Assembly (NCBI GenBank): GCA_008694505.1
Contig: VZDJ01000044.1
Span: 351,320 to 415,319 of the forward strand
Length of the DNA: 64,000 bases
DNA from: Cyanoderma ruficeps
Taxonomy: Eukaryota; Chordata; Aves; Passeriformes; Timaliidae
Reading direction: 5' to 3'
In this document: positions 35,501 through 48,242 of the stretch, piece after piece
Position numbering within the stretch: the stretch's first letter is position 1
How the letters are laid out: every line of letters starts with the position of its first letter
The notes under the pieces: generated by a model
Seen by the model: the letters and a program-made list of their open reading frames with translations, nothing else
Told to the model about the DNA's origin: nothing
The model's database searches: none
Position numbers and translations under genes: made by a program

Positions 35501-38171
35501 TAAGTTTATAAGTATTGTGTTTCCTACTAATTGCTACAGGAACAAAACAACTTTTCTGAAAACCTAGACCTTTCCATGGTTGTCTGCAACTGACAGAGAA
35601 TTCTGAAAAAGAGGTAGCACTGTAATTTTATCTGTGAGAAGCTGCTTTCAGGGGAGGTTTTACATTCTGTTCATGCACAGAGTGTTTTGCATGTGGAGGT
35701 TTTAGAATGTTTCTGTTGTCATTCCTTATAAAAAACCCCTTGTTTTCCAAATGGAACGTGCAAAGGCCTTAATTTAGACTACTAAATACGAATGATTGAA
35801 TACATCTTGAACACGAGAAAATAACTCTGGCAGCATCAACTCTTCCCTTACCTGCACTGCTGGTGATCATGTTGATACCTGGTTTATGTTATGATTCAAC
35901 AGAAAATCTGGGTTGATATTTCTTCTAATAGATCCTCTGCAGGTCAGGGATGTAGTGTAGAGCCTGTAAAATTATTTTCCTTGGGGAAAGATTTATGTTA
36001 CTCATGGCTTAGAAACATCTCTTTTCAGTGGGTGGCAAGACCAGCCTTTGCTTTGTAAGGAAACAAAAATTTCAGCAAGAGCAGAATTTTTAGGATTGGC
36101 ATCTTCAGGTTCCATCCATCACCTTACACAGCAGCAACAGGGAATGTCAGGACATTCATTGGTCTGGAGCTGGACTTTGGGGAACTGTTAATTTTTTTGC
36201 CGTATTGAAGCTGTGGGGATTTATTTCATTGCAGCTTTTGAGCCTCATATTTTTCTGTAGGGAAAGGAGCTGTGTTGAAACCTTGAATTGGCAGCTTTTA
36301 CTTTCAGCACTCAGAGGCAGGTTTGAGTTTCACTGCTGGATTTTTTGGGTTGATTTTACCATTCCCCTGAGGCAGGTGTGGTCTGTGTTCAGGGGGTCTC
36401 GTGTGTTCTAACATTTTGCCAAGTGTTCAGAGAAAACAACTTGTCTCTATGTCCTGGAGTGAGATATTTGCTGCAAAGAGGGAAGGATGGAGGGAACAGA
36501 GGCATCTGAGACAAGTTTCTTCACTGCTGTATGAAAGAAATCAGGCTTCTTCGTTCTTTGGGGATAACTATTAAGATGAAGGTGGGTTTTGCAGTGATTT
36601 TATTGATAAAAGCCAGGTAGGCATGGAGCTGCAGAGGAACATACAGACCATCCCTAAAGCAGGTTTCTAATCTAGGAAAAGGAATCAAAAACGTTCCTTC
36701 ATGTGTCAAGTACTTCAGACTTTCCAAAGCTGAAGCTGACAACGAAATGCTTATTTCTAATATCCATTTCTCGGAACCTGACTGCTACTGTGGCAGTAGT
36801 TCCACTCAGCTGCCTAATTTCATGTGACTTCTCTGGAATATTATAGCCTTGATTTTGAAGCTAGGAGCTCTGTTTCTTCTATTACCAAGCAGCCTGACTT
36901 AAATCATTTCACAGGAACAGAAAGCTTTTTCTCTAGAACTGAATCTACAAGTCCAAGCACGTTAGTACCCTGATAGAAAAAGGGGGAAAAATTTAAACTG
37001 GTATTTCCAGAATAACTTTTTTTCCTAGGAAAATACCTTACAGACATTTCCTTGAATCCTGGAGATGCCATTTAATATTGATCTACATTTTAACATATTT
37101 TCTTGATCTTTTCACGAGGAACTTGATATTTTTTTTTTGTGCTTCTCACAATTATTTGCCATTTTATGGGAAATGGAGAAGTAGGGGACATGAATGAAAT
37201 GCACATCTGTTAATGGATTATGGAATTTCTGCATGTCAATGGAAAAGCCTGTGTGTCTTTTTGCTTTAGTCCAGTGACCACACTAGTAGTTTAAAGGAAA
37301 GTAGTTATGAACTTGTTTTTGGAACAACTGGCTGAGGTTTGGATTGTTCCTGTGGTCTTGTTAGAACCCCAGATTCTTCTTCCACCCATCCAAGTCCTTT
37401 GTAAAATTGTGTCATTAGATTTAGCTCCAAGCCTTGTTTTCCAGTGAGTGCAGAAACGCCAGCACTAATACTTGGGTGAGCCTCGAATTTGAACAGAGAA
37501 CCCCTGCTGCTGGTGTGACGTTCCTGCTCCAGTGCCTGTTGTGATGTTAAAGGTGTTCCACAGAATAAATTCGGTGTTTTCTCCCCTGTCCCGCAGCATC
37601 CTCAGTGCTGTGATCACAGCAGCCCGACGGGGACAGCTCTGCCCCATCCTTGACATTGACACAGCGGCCACATTTTCGGTGCAGTTGCCACTTTGCTGAC
37701 GTGAAGGAGCTTTTGTTTGCTCAGTGAGTGTGAGCTGTTTGCTCAGGGATGATGCTCCGGAGGCAGCAGAAAAGCTCCTCTTATCAGCATTTCCCATCTC
37801 CCTGCTGACGCTGCGCTGTGAACCCTGTAATGCAGCACACGCAAAATTAAGCTGGAAATTAGAGGATAATGGAAGAATTTTTAGGGAGAGTGCAGCTCAG
37901 TGGTGGATTCGAGTCTGCTCCATGCTGCTGTCCTGGTAGGTTTAACAGAGGTTTGTGTTTCTATCTCTGTGCAGGAAGTAATGGAGCGTGAACTAGAGCG
38001 TACAGGAAAACAGGAAAACCTTCCCTGAACTCAAAACGCTTTTCATTTTTGTGGGAAAGGATGAGGGCAGGAAAAGCTTAAAAGTGTAAGAACCAGGTGG
38101 TGAATTGGAAGGTGTCATATGAAGCAGTCTATATTTTCATACCATCGAGTTTATAAATAAATGATGAAAAG

Positions 38172-38177
38172 AATTAT
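38172..38177. repeat. Target-site duplication of the solo LTR, left copy
   Basis: AATTAT immediately precedes the TG of the LTR. The identical hexamer follows the terminal CA at 38757-38762. The match sets both ends of the element to the base. Confidence 0.85.
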
Positions 38178-38756
38178 TGTAGGTGTAGAGGAAAGGATTA
38201 CAGGTGACCTTGCCCCTGATAAGTCGCAGCTGTACTAATTACCAAAGGAGAAGAATAGCCTTGCCCTTAACGGGTCACAGCTGTGACTAATAAAGATAAT
38301 AAGTGTGGTAAAAGGGGTGGCTTGGCTGAGCATAGGGAGAATTTGGAAGAAGGAGATACCAAAGGAGGACCTGGAGGAAGAGGAGCTCTGAGATAGAAGG
38401 ACTGATCTAGGGAAACATGAAGAATGAAACAAGGAAGAGAGTTGCTGCTGTAAAAGATGTGTTATGAGGTCAGTCTGGGTCTGGTGGGGTTGGAGCCTGC
38501 AGTCATGGCTGAGCTGGGTAAAAACCTGCAGTCAGAGGCAGTGAGGAAATCCCTGCAGTCACATTCCTGCAGGAAATAACCAGCAGTCAGTCTGTAGTTG
38601 GACCCTACAGTAGGAGCTTGCTGCAGCCAGAGTCAGTGAATAGTTGGAGTCAGGATAACTGAATTGCAGAGAGGAACAAACCAAGACCCTTTCCACGTTA
38701 TTAAATGAGAGTCTGTGTCTTGGCTCATTTCTACCCCTAATGAGAGGGCTGCAACA
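38178..38756 (+). mobile_element. Solo LTR (579 bp) with perfect 6-bp target-site duplication
   Basis: The element begins TGTAGGTGTAGAGG at 38178 and ends GAGGGCTGCAACA at 38756, the TG...CA ends expected of an LTR. It is flanked by identical AATTAT hexamers at 38172-38177 and 38757-38762. An ATTAAA signal at 38700-38705 lies about 50 bases before the end, as in a U3-R-U5 layout. U3 holds several CCTGCAGTCA-like motifs between 38490 and 38600. A truncated copy lies in inverted orientation at 24693-25168. Six-base duplications are typical of ERVK-type (beta-like) elements, but with no internal region the class is inferred only. The likely origin is recombination between the two LTRs of a full provirus. 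The open frame on the minus strand at 38559-38918 is a shadow. Confidence 0.88.
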
Positions 38757-38762
38757 AATTAT
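38757..38762. repeat. Target-site duplication of the solo LTR, right copy
   Basis: AATTAT directly after the LTR terminus, identical to 38172-38177. It indicates an intact insertion with no later deletion at either edge. Confidence 0.85.
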
Positions 38763-41700
38763 CTGAAGCTCTGCTCCTATCTGGACAATGACCTGTTGGT
38801 TTATAGCTGCATTACTGAGGGTATGTAAAGTTCCTAGATGACTTATTGGTCTTATTGTGCTTTTTGGTATTTTTTCAGAACACAAGCAGGCAGTAGAGAT
38901 TCTAAATTGGAGCTGCAAACAGGGGTTTCACTATGAAAGTTCAATTTCCAGTCCCACTGGATGGCAAAAAAAATCCTCATTTATGGTGAATTGAACTCAG
39001 TACGTGTGAGCTGGTTCTTCTCTGCTTGTGTGACATAATCAGGGGTGTTTTGAATACACTTGGGATGTGCTCTGTGTGTGTTACAGATCATGCTACTTTC
39101 CACAAAGCCTATTTGCTTGGTATGAAATATTTACACATCATTCCACACAAAGATTTGTTAGTCATACATAATGCAGAGTGTTGGGTCTTTGGCTGTGTTA
39201 GCATCTGCCATCTTAGCTAGCAGTAGGCTTGCTAATTTAAATATTTTAATGAATGAGTCACAACCTTTGTGTAAGAGCGCCAAAATTATAATTGTCGTTT
39301 TATTGTATCCACCCATGTATTTTTAGCAAAAACCCCCTGGTTTTAGTGATCAATGTGAGGTATTCAGCAGAGTTGCATGTAGGACCCAGCTTGTAAACCG
39401 GTGGAATTCACTTTAATAAATGTGTAGGGCAGATATATTTGATAATAAATACCCTTGTACTGTATTTTCGTCAAATATATTAAATTTTCTGCTTTATCGT
39501 TTGACCTTTGGATGGGGTTGCAAATTGCTGATGGGTGAGATTTGAAATCCTTCGTATCTAGATCTCATGTGTACAGTAGCTTTTTATTCAGAGGCCATTT
39601 TTCCCTCTGCTACACACAGGAATCAAGGAAAATGTTACTTCCGAATGCAGCAATCATCCTTTTAAGCCTCCTGAGCCTTAGAGGTGCCACCAGAAAATTT
39701 GCTATACTTGTAAATAGGTACAGCAAAGCCTTCACTGTGATTAGCATGGATTCGACTGGAAAGGGATTTGTACAACTCTCTGTTATTTAGGACTGGTGAT
39801 GTAAGAAAAAACACTTGTCACAGTCATTATCTTACAGCTGAACAGCAGAAGAGCCAACAAGTAACACCTGGAGAGGAGCCAAAATTTTAGAAAGTGCCTT
39901 TCATGCTGAACAATCAGGTCTTATTGGCTTGAGCTGTGGTATCTCAAGGATTTTTCCAAAGGATTTTTTGTCTCGTTTCTGTTGCACAAGTATGGAAGAA
40001 GCCTGTTTGTCTGGGAGCATCAGGGTTTTATTCTTAAGGATGCTTGCTGCTTAATTGGTTTCCTTATGTTCTGATGCATAATTATTCCCTCATACCCCAA
40101 TAGGTTTTGATGCCCCACTTACTTTAATTGTGAAGTACCACAGGCACTGCATAAATAAAAATAAATATCCAGAGGCAATTTATAAATGCATCTTTACCCT
40201 TAGTCTGCACAAGATTTAGGAGTCTTGGAATTCTCAGGCAAAGCATAGTTAGAAATCCTGCTCTCAGCTGAACAGTCAGGCTGTTTTATGATAAAATGAT
40301 TCTGTCAATCAATAAATATTATGTTGTTGCAACATGAACCTATACAATATTGAGGAATCCAACTAAGATTTGTGTCTGTACTTTTTTTTTTAATGGATGG
40401 GCAAAGTATAAGCAACAGGTCTGCTTAGAGCCATAAACAAAATTCTTTCTTTGCAAACACGTGTCTGATAGGGAGATCAGACCTCAGGAACAATGTGCAT
40501 CATGTAAAGAAAACTCACATTTTATTTATTTATTGAGTTGTTCCTTTTAGCATGTGGCAGCAGGTTTGATGATGACAATATGTGTTCTGGAGAGCAAGCT
40601 TAATTAGCTTCTGAAATTATGGTTCCCTTGGTAGCTACTTTCTTTTTTTTCTTTTTTTCTGATGCTGGGAGAAGAAAGATTCTGGCCTTGTTGCTCGTCA
40701 AAGAACGCCAGCAGGGAAAAGATTTGGTTTTTATTTGCAAGTGCTTTTTGTGGGAGATAACTGGCTAGGACTCCAGACATCTGCTACAGAGTAAAAGTGA
40801 AGAGGGGTTTGTGCCCTATGGCTTGAATTCCCCCATTTCTGGAAGGAAAGTTTGCAAACCCTCATGGATTTTATATCTGGGTATGTTACTGTGTTAGAAT
40901 TCTATGGGAAAGAGGAAAAAAAATGTGTTTTAGGAGCAGGAAAAGACCTGCTGAGGAGGAGGAGAGGATGGTGGCCTTGACTTCTTCACTGGTTTCTCCT
41001 CTTTTCCCTGCCTGACCTGCTTTGGTTCAGTGCAAGGGGGGTTTGGGTGTTTGCTTTTGCGATCTGGAGCTCACTTCTGCAGGAGCCTGAAAAGGTTCAG
41101 TGCTGAAGAAGTGCCCAAAGTAGGCTCAGAATGTGTGCACTGGGTCTTGCTGGCAATTAAATAGAACCAGTGGTGCGATTGAGACACTCTGCTTATCTCT
41201 AGATCTTTTGTCTTAACATGAAATCTTGATTCAAGGCCCATTTGTCTCTATTGCCCCTGTAGAGAATTGCTTTGACACATCTGAGGGCTTTAACTCTTTC
41301 TTACAAACAAACTCACTAAATTTTTATGTTGGAGAAGTGATATTTATGTTACAGTGACTGTATTTATGTGACTGTAGGAAATACACTGCACTTGGGACTC
41401 ATCACAGATATTCATAAATTAAACCTTGGGTTGAAGATTTTGTGATGTTGAAGATTTTGAGAGTGGTGGTTAATAAATGAGAAGGTTATTATTAACCAAG
41501 CAGGTGAATTTAGCTATGTGTAGCATCTATCCTGAGGACTCAGAGTTTCCTCTTATGCGGGCTTAGCGTTGCACATCTCATTTTAAAGATGATTTTTCTA
41601 CCTTCTATATTTACATCCCTTCATCAGTACGAATTTCACTGGACAGAAACAGTTTGTGGCACGGTACCAAACATGTGTGAGTTGTGTGAGAGGGTGGCGT

Positions 41701-42457
41701 TCCCCCTCCTGTTCCAAGTACAGGCTTCCTGCAGCCCAGAATCTGTAATTTAGCAGAGGAAATTGCTGGCCAGTGGGATTATTGCTTCATATGCTTACAG
41801 GAATAAAAGCAAAGGGTGAGAAAGAAGGGGCTGAGAATTTAAACTACCTCCCATTTGTTTGGAGATGAGAGGGAGGAAAAAGGGAGAAGTAAACCCTTAA
41901 GTTCATATTTTAAGTGATGCCTCCTTGCCACTCCTACATGGGTTTCTATGGAAACAGAAGCAGAAACTGGGCCATTGGCAGCCAAGAATCCATTTACACT
42001 TTAAATTTACTGCTTGAGCAGCCATGCAGTTTTCTTGTCCAAATTAAATCATAATGGAGTAACACATGCTAAGTAAATTTGGGGTAAGATGAAAACAGCA
42101 AATATTAAACATCTTCCACAGATATTCCCAAAACCCTTTCACCTTTTTTTCCTGAAAGATCAAGTGACAGATCAGATTATATTTTATAAAGAAGATACTT
42201 TCTTGTGGCTTTACAAATATGCATTGGAAATCTATTAAGCGGGTAATTATGTTCTCTCCATTAATTAGGAATGTGGTTTACTCTTTTAGGCAATGTGGCC
42301 ATTTCAGTGCTTGGGATGCACAAAAAGAAAACCAAGTTACACTTTCTTTACTGCTCACACTCTAATAAATTCTGTGGTGAGGTTCTCAGGCACTGATACA
42401 GCTCATGGATGTTCTGCAATCACAACTGGTATTTATTTAAGCCTGATTAGAAGATAA

Positions 42458-42563
42458 GGCCAGCTTAGATGGGGTCTTGAGCAACCTGGTCTGGTGGGTG
42501 ACATCTCTGCCCATGCTTGGATGATCTCAAAGGACCCTTCCAACATAAATCATTCTGTAATGC
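42458..42563 (+). repeat. CR1-like LINE 3' end fragment
   Basis: CTTAGATGGGGTCTTGAGCA, ACCTGGTCTGGTGGGTGACA, ATGATCTCAAAGGACCCTTC and CATAAATCATTCTGTAATGC correspond to the last hundred bases of a CR1 element in the '...gagcaacctggtct' subtype. Confidence 0.85.
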
Positions 42564-45500
42564 TATTATAAAAATGCTGCTAGTGCTTGGGATAAAACTA
42601 TTGTCAGATGCTTGCCACTATTAGAAACTTTGCTCAAGTAATTAAGCACTTGCTGAAGCTGTTTGAGTTGTTTTCTGTTTTGTTTTCCTCTTATTTATTT
42701 AATTTTTTTTTGAATTCTGGTGATCTTTGATTAGAAAAATGATAGTGCTCCTGTGCTTTTGAGAAAGAAGTTTTCTTTTGAAAACGTACCTAAATTATGT
42801 GTTAGAGAACTGTTTGCCAGTTCTCTAACTGCATTTTCTGAAACCTGGTGGAAATCCCAGACATTTTTCTCCAGTGCTAATGAAGCTGTGTGGTGGGTAC
42901 ACCTGGAGTCAGGGAGCAGTCGGGGCTGAATCACAGCCTTAGGGATGGGAATTGGAGAGAAACATGGGTAACCCAGGAAATGCACCTGTATGGCGGGATG
43001 AGTTAAGGAAGGAGAGAGCCTGAATGAGGGGAAGAAATAGGAAGGAGGGATAAAGAGAAATGGGATGCATCATGAGGACTAGAACGGGTGAAATGCTCAA
43101 ATAACAAAGAAAAGAAAGTAGGGATGAGTGTAGAAAAGTGGGACTGAGGATAAACCGGGAAGACTGAGTGGCAGAAGATGGAGGCTAAGCCTGTGCTAAA
43201 AATCTGAGGAATGGAGAATTGGCAACAAAGGTGATTCTAGAATGAGAGACTGCCTGGGATAAAGTTTGGTATGAAGTACCTTCAGAGGCTGAAATGCCAG
43301 GGAGCAGTTTAGCCTGTATTTGGGTTCTCTCCCAGCCTCTTGCCACCTTTTCCCTGGGGGCTGGACCAAAAAGAGAGCTGCAGTCCCCACAGGGCTCTTC
43401 CCTCAGCCCTCTGACAGGGTTTCTAAAAACCTACCAGTGCCATGGATTTCCTGCATGGGCCTCAGCATGATGAGTGAACTACAAGAATTTGTTTTGCCTT
43501 TGTGAACCTCATTCCCATTCATACTTAATTTTTTTTTTTTTCCCTGAGCAGTTGGTGGCTTTTGGGTCTCACTGACACCAGTGAAATATGCCAGTCGTGA
43601 AGGTAGCGAGTGCTGGCAGGCAGAGCAACTGTTTTGACAGACCAGGAGATGTGCAAAGAAAGTGTTCCTCCATTTTTCTCCGGCTCCTGGTCAGGGATAA
43701 ACACTTGTATGGCACAGGGAGATTCTGCTGTGTGGGAATTCCAGAGCTGCTGCTGCTGTGGCTGGTTGGTTGTGGAGCACATGGAATAATGCTGCTCTTA
43801 GAAAAAATGGGAGGGAAAAGCCAGAAGCACCCAAAGTGTGGAAGGAAAGAAAGACCAATCCATGTAGATGAGAAGAAGGGAACTCATTAAATATGTCCAG
43901 CATCAGTCACAGTGAGTTAGAAATGTTTTGAGGGATGAAAGGTGAGGATGACTTTACAGGCTTAGAGCCACCTGAGCTCTGAGTCAGAGGGGGCTCGTGG
44001 CAAGGGCAGATAGATTTGTTAGGAGAAAATCTACAAAGCAGTGTTGACAGCTGAAGGAGGCAATACAAGCCTGTGTTTGAGGAATAGAAAAGAGGCAATT
44101 TATTGTTATTGCTGCTGAAACAAGTGGTACAGCCAGAGTCTTGCTGAAACGGGTATGACACGGTGTGAAAAATGCTGCAAGCCATTGCAGCTTAGGTGAG
44201 CTTCAGTGGGATTCCTCAGGAGAAATAACTCAGAGTCATGAAGCGGTTTTGAATGTAGTTTTAAAAGAATGATAGTGCTAGCAGAGGCTCGGGGTATTTT
44301 ATTTTCTTGAGGACGAGATGGCAGCTTTCTGTGGGGACTGAGTATTGCCCAGACACCTGCAGGACTATCAGCCATCAAAATCAAATGTGCAAAGCACATT
44401 TAAAACTAGGTAGTCAGCAAAAGAGGCTGCAGAAATCTGTAGGATTTGGGGTGGGGGAATTAAAAAAATATGCACCCCAAATACCAACAGGAATGAACAT
44501 CTAACACATTCATGCCTCTCCCAACCACTTGTTCTTTGAGCCTGGAGAGAAAAGGAGTGCTTTGTGCCAGAGTTCTGTGGGGTGCACGTGGGTGATCAGG
44601 TGCTTGCTGAAAATGAGCCTGGCAGTCAAGCACAGAGCTGGTAAACAGCTTGGATTTCACAGGAGTCAGAGGATAGGCCAGCAGGAAAGATGAGTGGTGA
44701 ACGTGACATCTGTGCTCAGAAAATGTGAGGCAGCTGCTGGTTTTCTGATGGACAATTCCGTGGGAAGTTTTAACCCAGGATTTAAAAAAGATAGATGGGA
44801 ACCTGAAAGTGAATGGGAAGCAAATGGGAACTGGTATAAATGGATTTTTTTTTTCTTCATGCTGGTTTGGGAAGACTAATGGCAGAGATTAGCTGGTTTT
44901 TTTTAAACAAGATTAATGCAGGAGAGTCAATCTGTTTGGTTGGAAACAAAATATTGCTTTAGCATTCCACAGGAAATTATTATTAAAGGTGGAAAAGAAT
45001 TGGCTAGGAAGATGGCTAAGGGGTCAACTGCAAGCAGCTGTGAACAAAATACAATTTTCAGGATGGATAGAGATTAATGATTTTGTGTCATGATTAGAAG
45101 ATATTATTAGATGTTCGCTCATTAAATTTTGGCTGATGTGAAACTGAGAGGATTTTGCTCAGATGGAGGAAAACTGATCATGCAGGGCAAATACAAAGGA
45201 CTTGCCAGCTGGTTAGGTGGATATGGTAAAGTTACAGGGCACTGGTCAAAGTTGTGTCCCAGTGATGAGAATGATAAATTGGGGGTGGTGGGAAGAATTT
45301 GGAGCTGGAGATACTGGGCCGTGAGGGGGGGCTGCAGCTGCAGAATCAGGGAAGCAGCAATTCCTCATAAAAACAGCTCAGTTTCTGCCCTGATGCCCTC
45401 TTTTTCTCAGTCCAAATTCTGAGAAAAGGCCTACGAGTTGCTTGGTCTGTGCTATAAAGGAACTTCTTTCTTTCTTTGTTTTCCTTTTTTTTTGGAAAAT

Positions 45501-45740
45501 ATGCTTTCAATTTAAGCAATGCTAAGCCTACAAGTCCTCAGAGCACTGTTGTGCTCCTGAAAGGGCCTTTAGGTCCCTCCTGCTGCCAGCGGGGGCCTCC
45601 CCACACTCTAGAACCCACTAGTAGACACATTTCACTTCTGTGATCATCTATTTCCCTGTCAGCAATAGAAGTAGAGATTTTCAGGGATGCTTCCTTTTCA
45701 TTTAGAGGTTCAGCTGCCATGGAATGCAAAATGTGAGCAG

Positions 45741-45798
45741 AAGGATGTGCCCAGTGAGGCCCGGGCCTCAAGGACGTGCGCAGTGAGGCCCAGGCCTC
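45741..45798. repeat. 29-bp GC-rich direct duplication
   Basis: 45741-45769 and 45770-45798 differ at about three positions. Both have the form AAGGAYGTGC, SCAGTGAGGCCC, RGGCCTC. It is a small GC-rich island in AT-rich intron and includes GGCCCGGGCC, a near-palindrome with CpG sites. Confidence 0.85.
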
Positions 45799-48177
45799 CT
45801 TTTGGCAGTGCTGAACGTCCCCTGCTCCCACAGAGGAAAACTTCTGTGCTCTCAGACCAGGAATTCACTTTCCCTGCTTTTAGGCTCCTGTTGGAAATTT
45901 CAGCAAGCTGAAGCTGTGACTAAGAGCGATTGTGTGCTCTGGTGGTTTGCCTCTCTCGCTGAGGCTTGTCTGATTCCCATCGGGGAAGTGTGGGACATTT
46001 CACTTTCTCCCAAGGCTCTAAAAGGGGTGACTCATTCCTCCCCTTTTGTCTGCTCCTTAGCCAGGTTCGCCTTCACCTCGTGCTTCAGCAGTCTTTTGCA
46101 CAGAGCTTGTCAAAAGGGTTTTAAACTCTGAGTAAACTCGTCAGGGAGGTTCAGCCATCTACATTTCACTCCCCTCACGTGCTCCAGGGTTGGAGTAGAC
46201 GCACGCTGGGGTTTTTCTTTCCCGAGGATGCGGCCACGCATCTAAGCACGGGTTTATCCTTAATTATTTTAATAAATTTTCTGGTCTCAGGTGAAGCAGA
46301 GTGTACTGGATGCTGAGGGTGGAGACAAGCACTTTAAGCTGGAAAAACCCTGGAGTAGGGCAGAATTTTAATCCGTGCATATCTTTATTATCTTTATTCC
46401 TGCATATTTCAAAAGACTTTCACTTGTTGCTTCCCTGGCTAGAAATGCTGTACACTGTATACATTGGAATTGAGGAAATACAGACCATACAAATTTATTC
46501 CTTGTGTTCAAAACAACTTCTGATCCTCATCTTTGCATCTCGACAGAAAAAAAACATATATATATATAATTTTTTTTTTAGGTTTATGGCTGTTTTTCAG
46601 TTGGTTTTCTTAAGCAAAAAAATAAAATAAACACAATTCTATGAACATGAGACACAGGAACACATTAATTTGATTCCATCTGCTGAAGAATTTTTGTGAA
46701 TTTAATTGCACCCCGGTTCTTCCCAACACATGAAGACATATGTTCCTAAACTAATTGAATATAGCTTCTGGTCTTGGCAGGGGTTCAGTGCACTGTTGAA
46801 TCAACAACAGTATTAAGAATTATTTCAGTTGTAGTATGTTAAATGATCTCTTCACCATTTTCAATTTGGAAAATCCTGTGACAAAATGAAATATAGGCTC
46901 ATAAAAAAGCTGGCTAAATACCCCAAATTAGATACTAGTTGCCAAGAAGCTTTCTGATTGAAATGTTTTTGGTTGGGTTTTTTTTGCCATTTTTGTGTTT
47001 TGGCTGTAAATTTTATATTGCAGCTCCTTTCAGGTGCTTTTGTTAGATTCATAAATGTGGCTGCTGTGGCCTTAAACTCCTCTCTTGTATTTCTAAATGA
47101 AAAATATTTAAATGTCATCAGATTTCTTATCTGTGAGATCATCGAGCTGGTTATCCAAAAGTGCTGAAAAATCTGCTTCCAAACCCAGATCTTGATAAAA
47201 TTTACCAGCTCAAGGATCTCATATCCACATAGAATGCTTTCTTTTCCTCTTTTTTTCTCTGGTGTTCACCTCCTCACTCCTTCAGCTGAGTCTTGTGGCT
47301 GTTGACTCTTCCTGGACCTGTGTGGTCTGACAGACTGACAGCAGCATGACTCGCCTGGAGTAAGCCAGGAAGATGCAGAGTGGGGAATTTGCAGGATCCC
47401 TGATCTTTCCCAGCAGGTTAATTAGGGTCCCTGTGTAATTCCAAGCGTGTGGCATCAGCAGGGAGAGGCTGAGCCCAAGCCAGGCTGTGTGCTTGCTGCT
47501 GCTGTGGTGAGGAATTTCAATAATCTGTCCCAGAGCCGCATTATGCAGATGCAAGTGTGTTATTGAAAGGGAAGAAATAGAAGTAATTGCTTCCTGCCTC
47601 TGAGAGGGGATGCACATCTGAAAGTCGAGGCACATGTTCTGACTTTGTGGTGAAGTTGCAGGAATTTTATTCAGTCAGTGCCACTGCCTGCTCCAAGCTC
47701 CAAGTTGGAGAAGTGCAACCCAGTGCTTTGCATGTCATGAAACTGAAAAAAAATCACATGAATGCAGCTGAGTTGTTTTTTTTACTGTGTACTGTCTCTC
47801 AGCCCAGTGTTAAGTTAGCTTGAATAAACATATAAAAACCTGCTATTAAATATGGTATTTATAAAGGCTGGGAGGTGCTTTTAGTGCTTGGTCACTTCAC
47901 AGGGTTGGTGAAGCTACAAAAATGTCCTGTGTTATATTTATCTGCCTAAATGCTTATGGACTGGGTTGTTTTCAGAACAGATTTAAATAATTCATCAGGT
48001 CTATCTTTTACTTATGAGTTAATAATCCTTCCTTGCACAGAATCACAATGCATGTTGAAAAAAATTCCTTCTGGAGCTAGGAAAAATGCCTTAAAACTTC
48101 CACACCCCTGAGAGGACACACAGGAATTCATCTGTGCTTTTTTACTTATAATTAATAGGCACAGGACTGTGGTTCAC

Positions 48178-48242
48178 TGCTGGGTTAATGGTTGGATCCC
48201 ATGATCTTAGCAGGCTCTTCCAACCTAAATGATTCTGGGATT
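48178..48242 (+). repeat. CR1-like LINE 3' end fragment
   Basis: GGTTAATGGTTGGATCCCAT, GATCTTAGCAGGCTCTTCCA and CCTAAATGATTCTGGGATTT match the CR1 3' terminus. Confidence 0.85.

Noticed and set aside
38559..38918. 119-codon minus-strand open frame sharing a peptide pattern with a frame near 24685-24870
   Set aside because: The shared pattern arises because both overlap copies of the same LTR. LTRs of this type do not normally code for protein, and neither frame has codon-level signs of selection that I can see.
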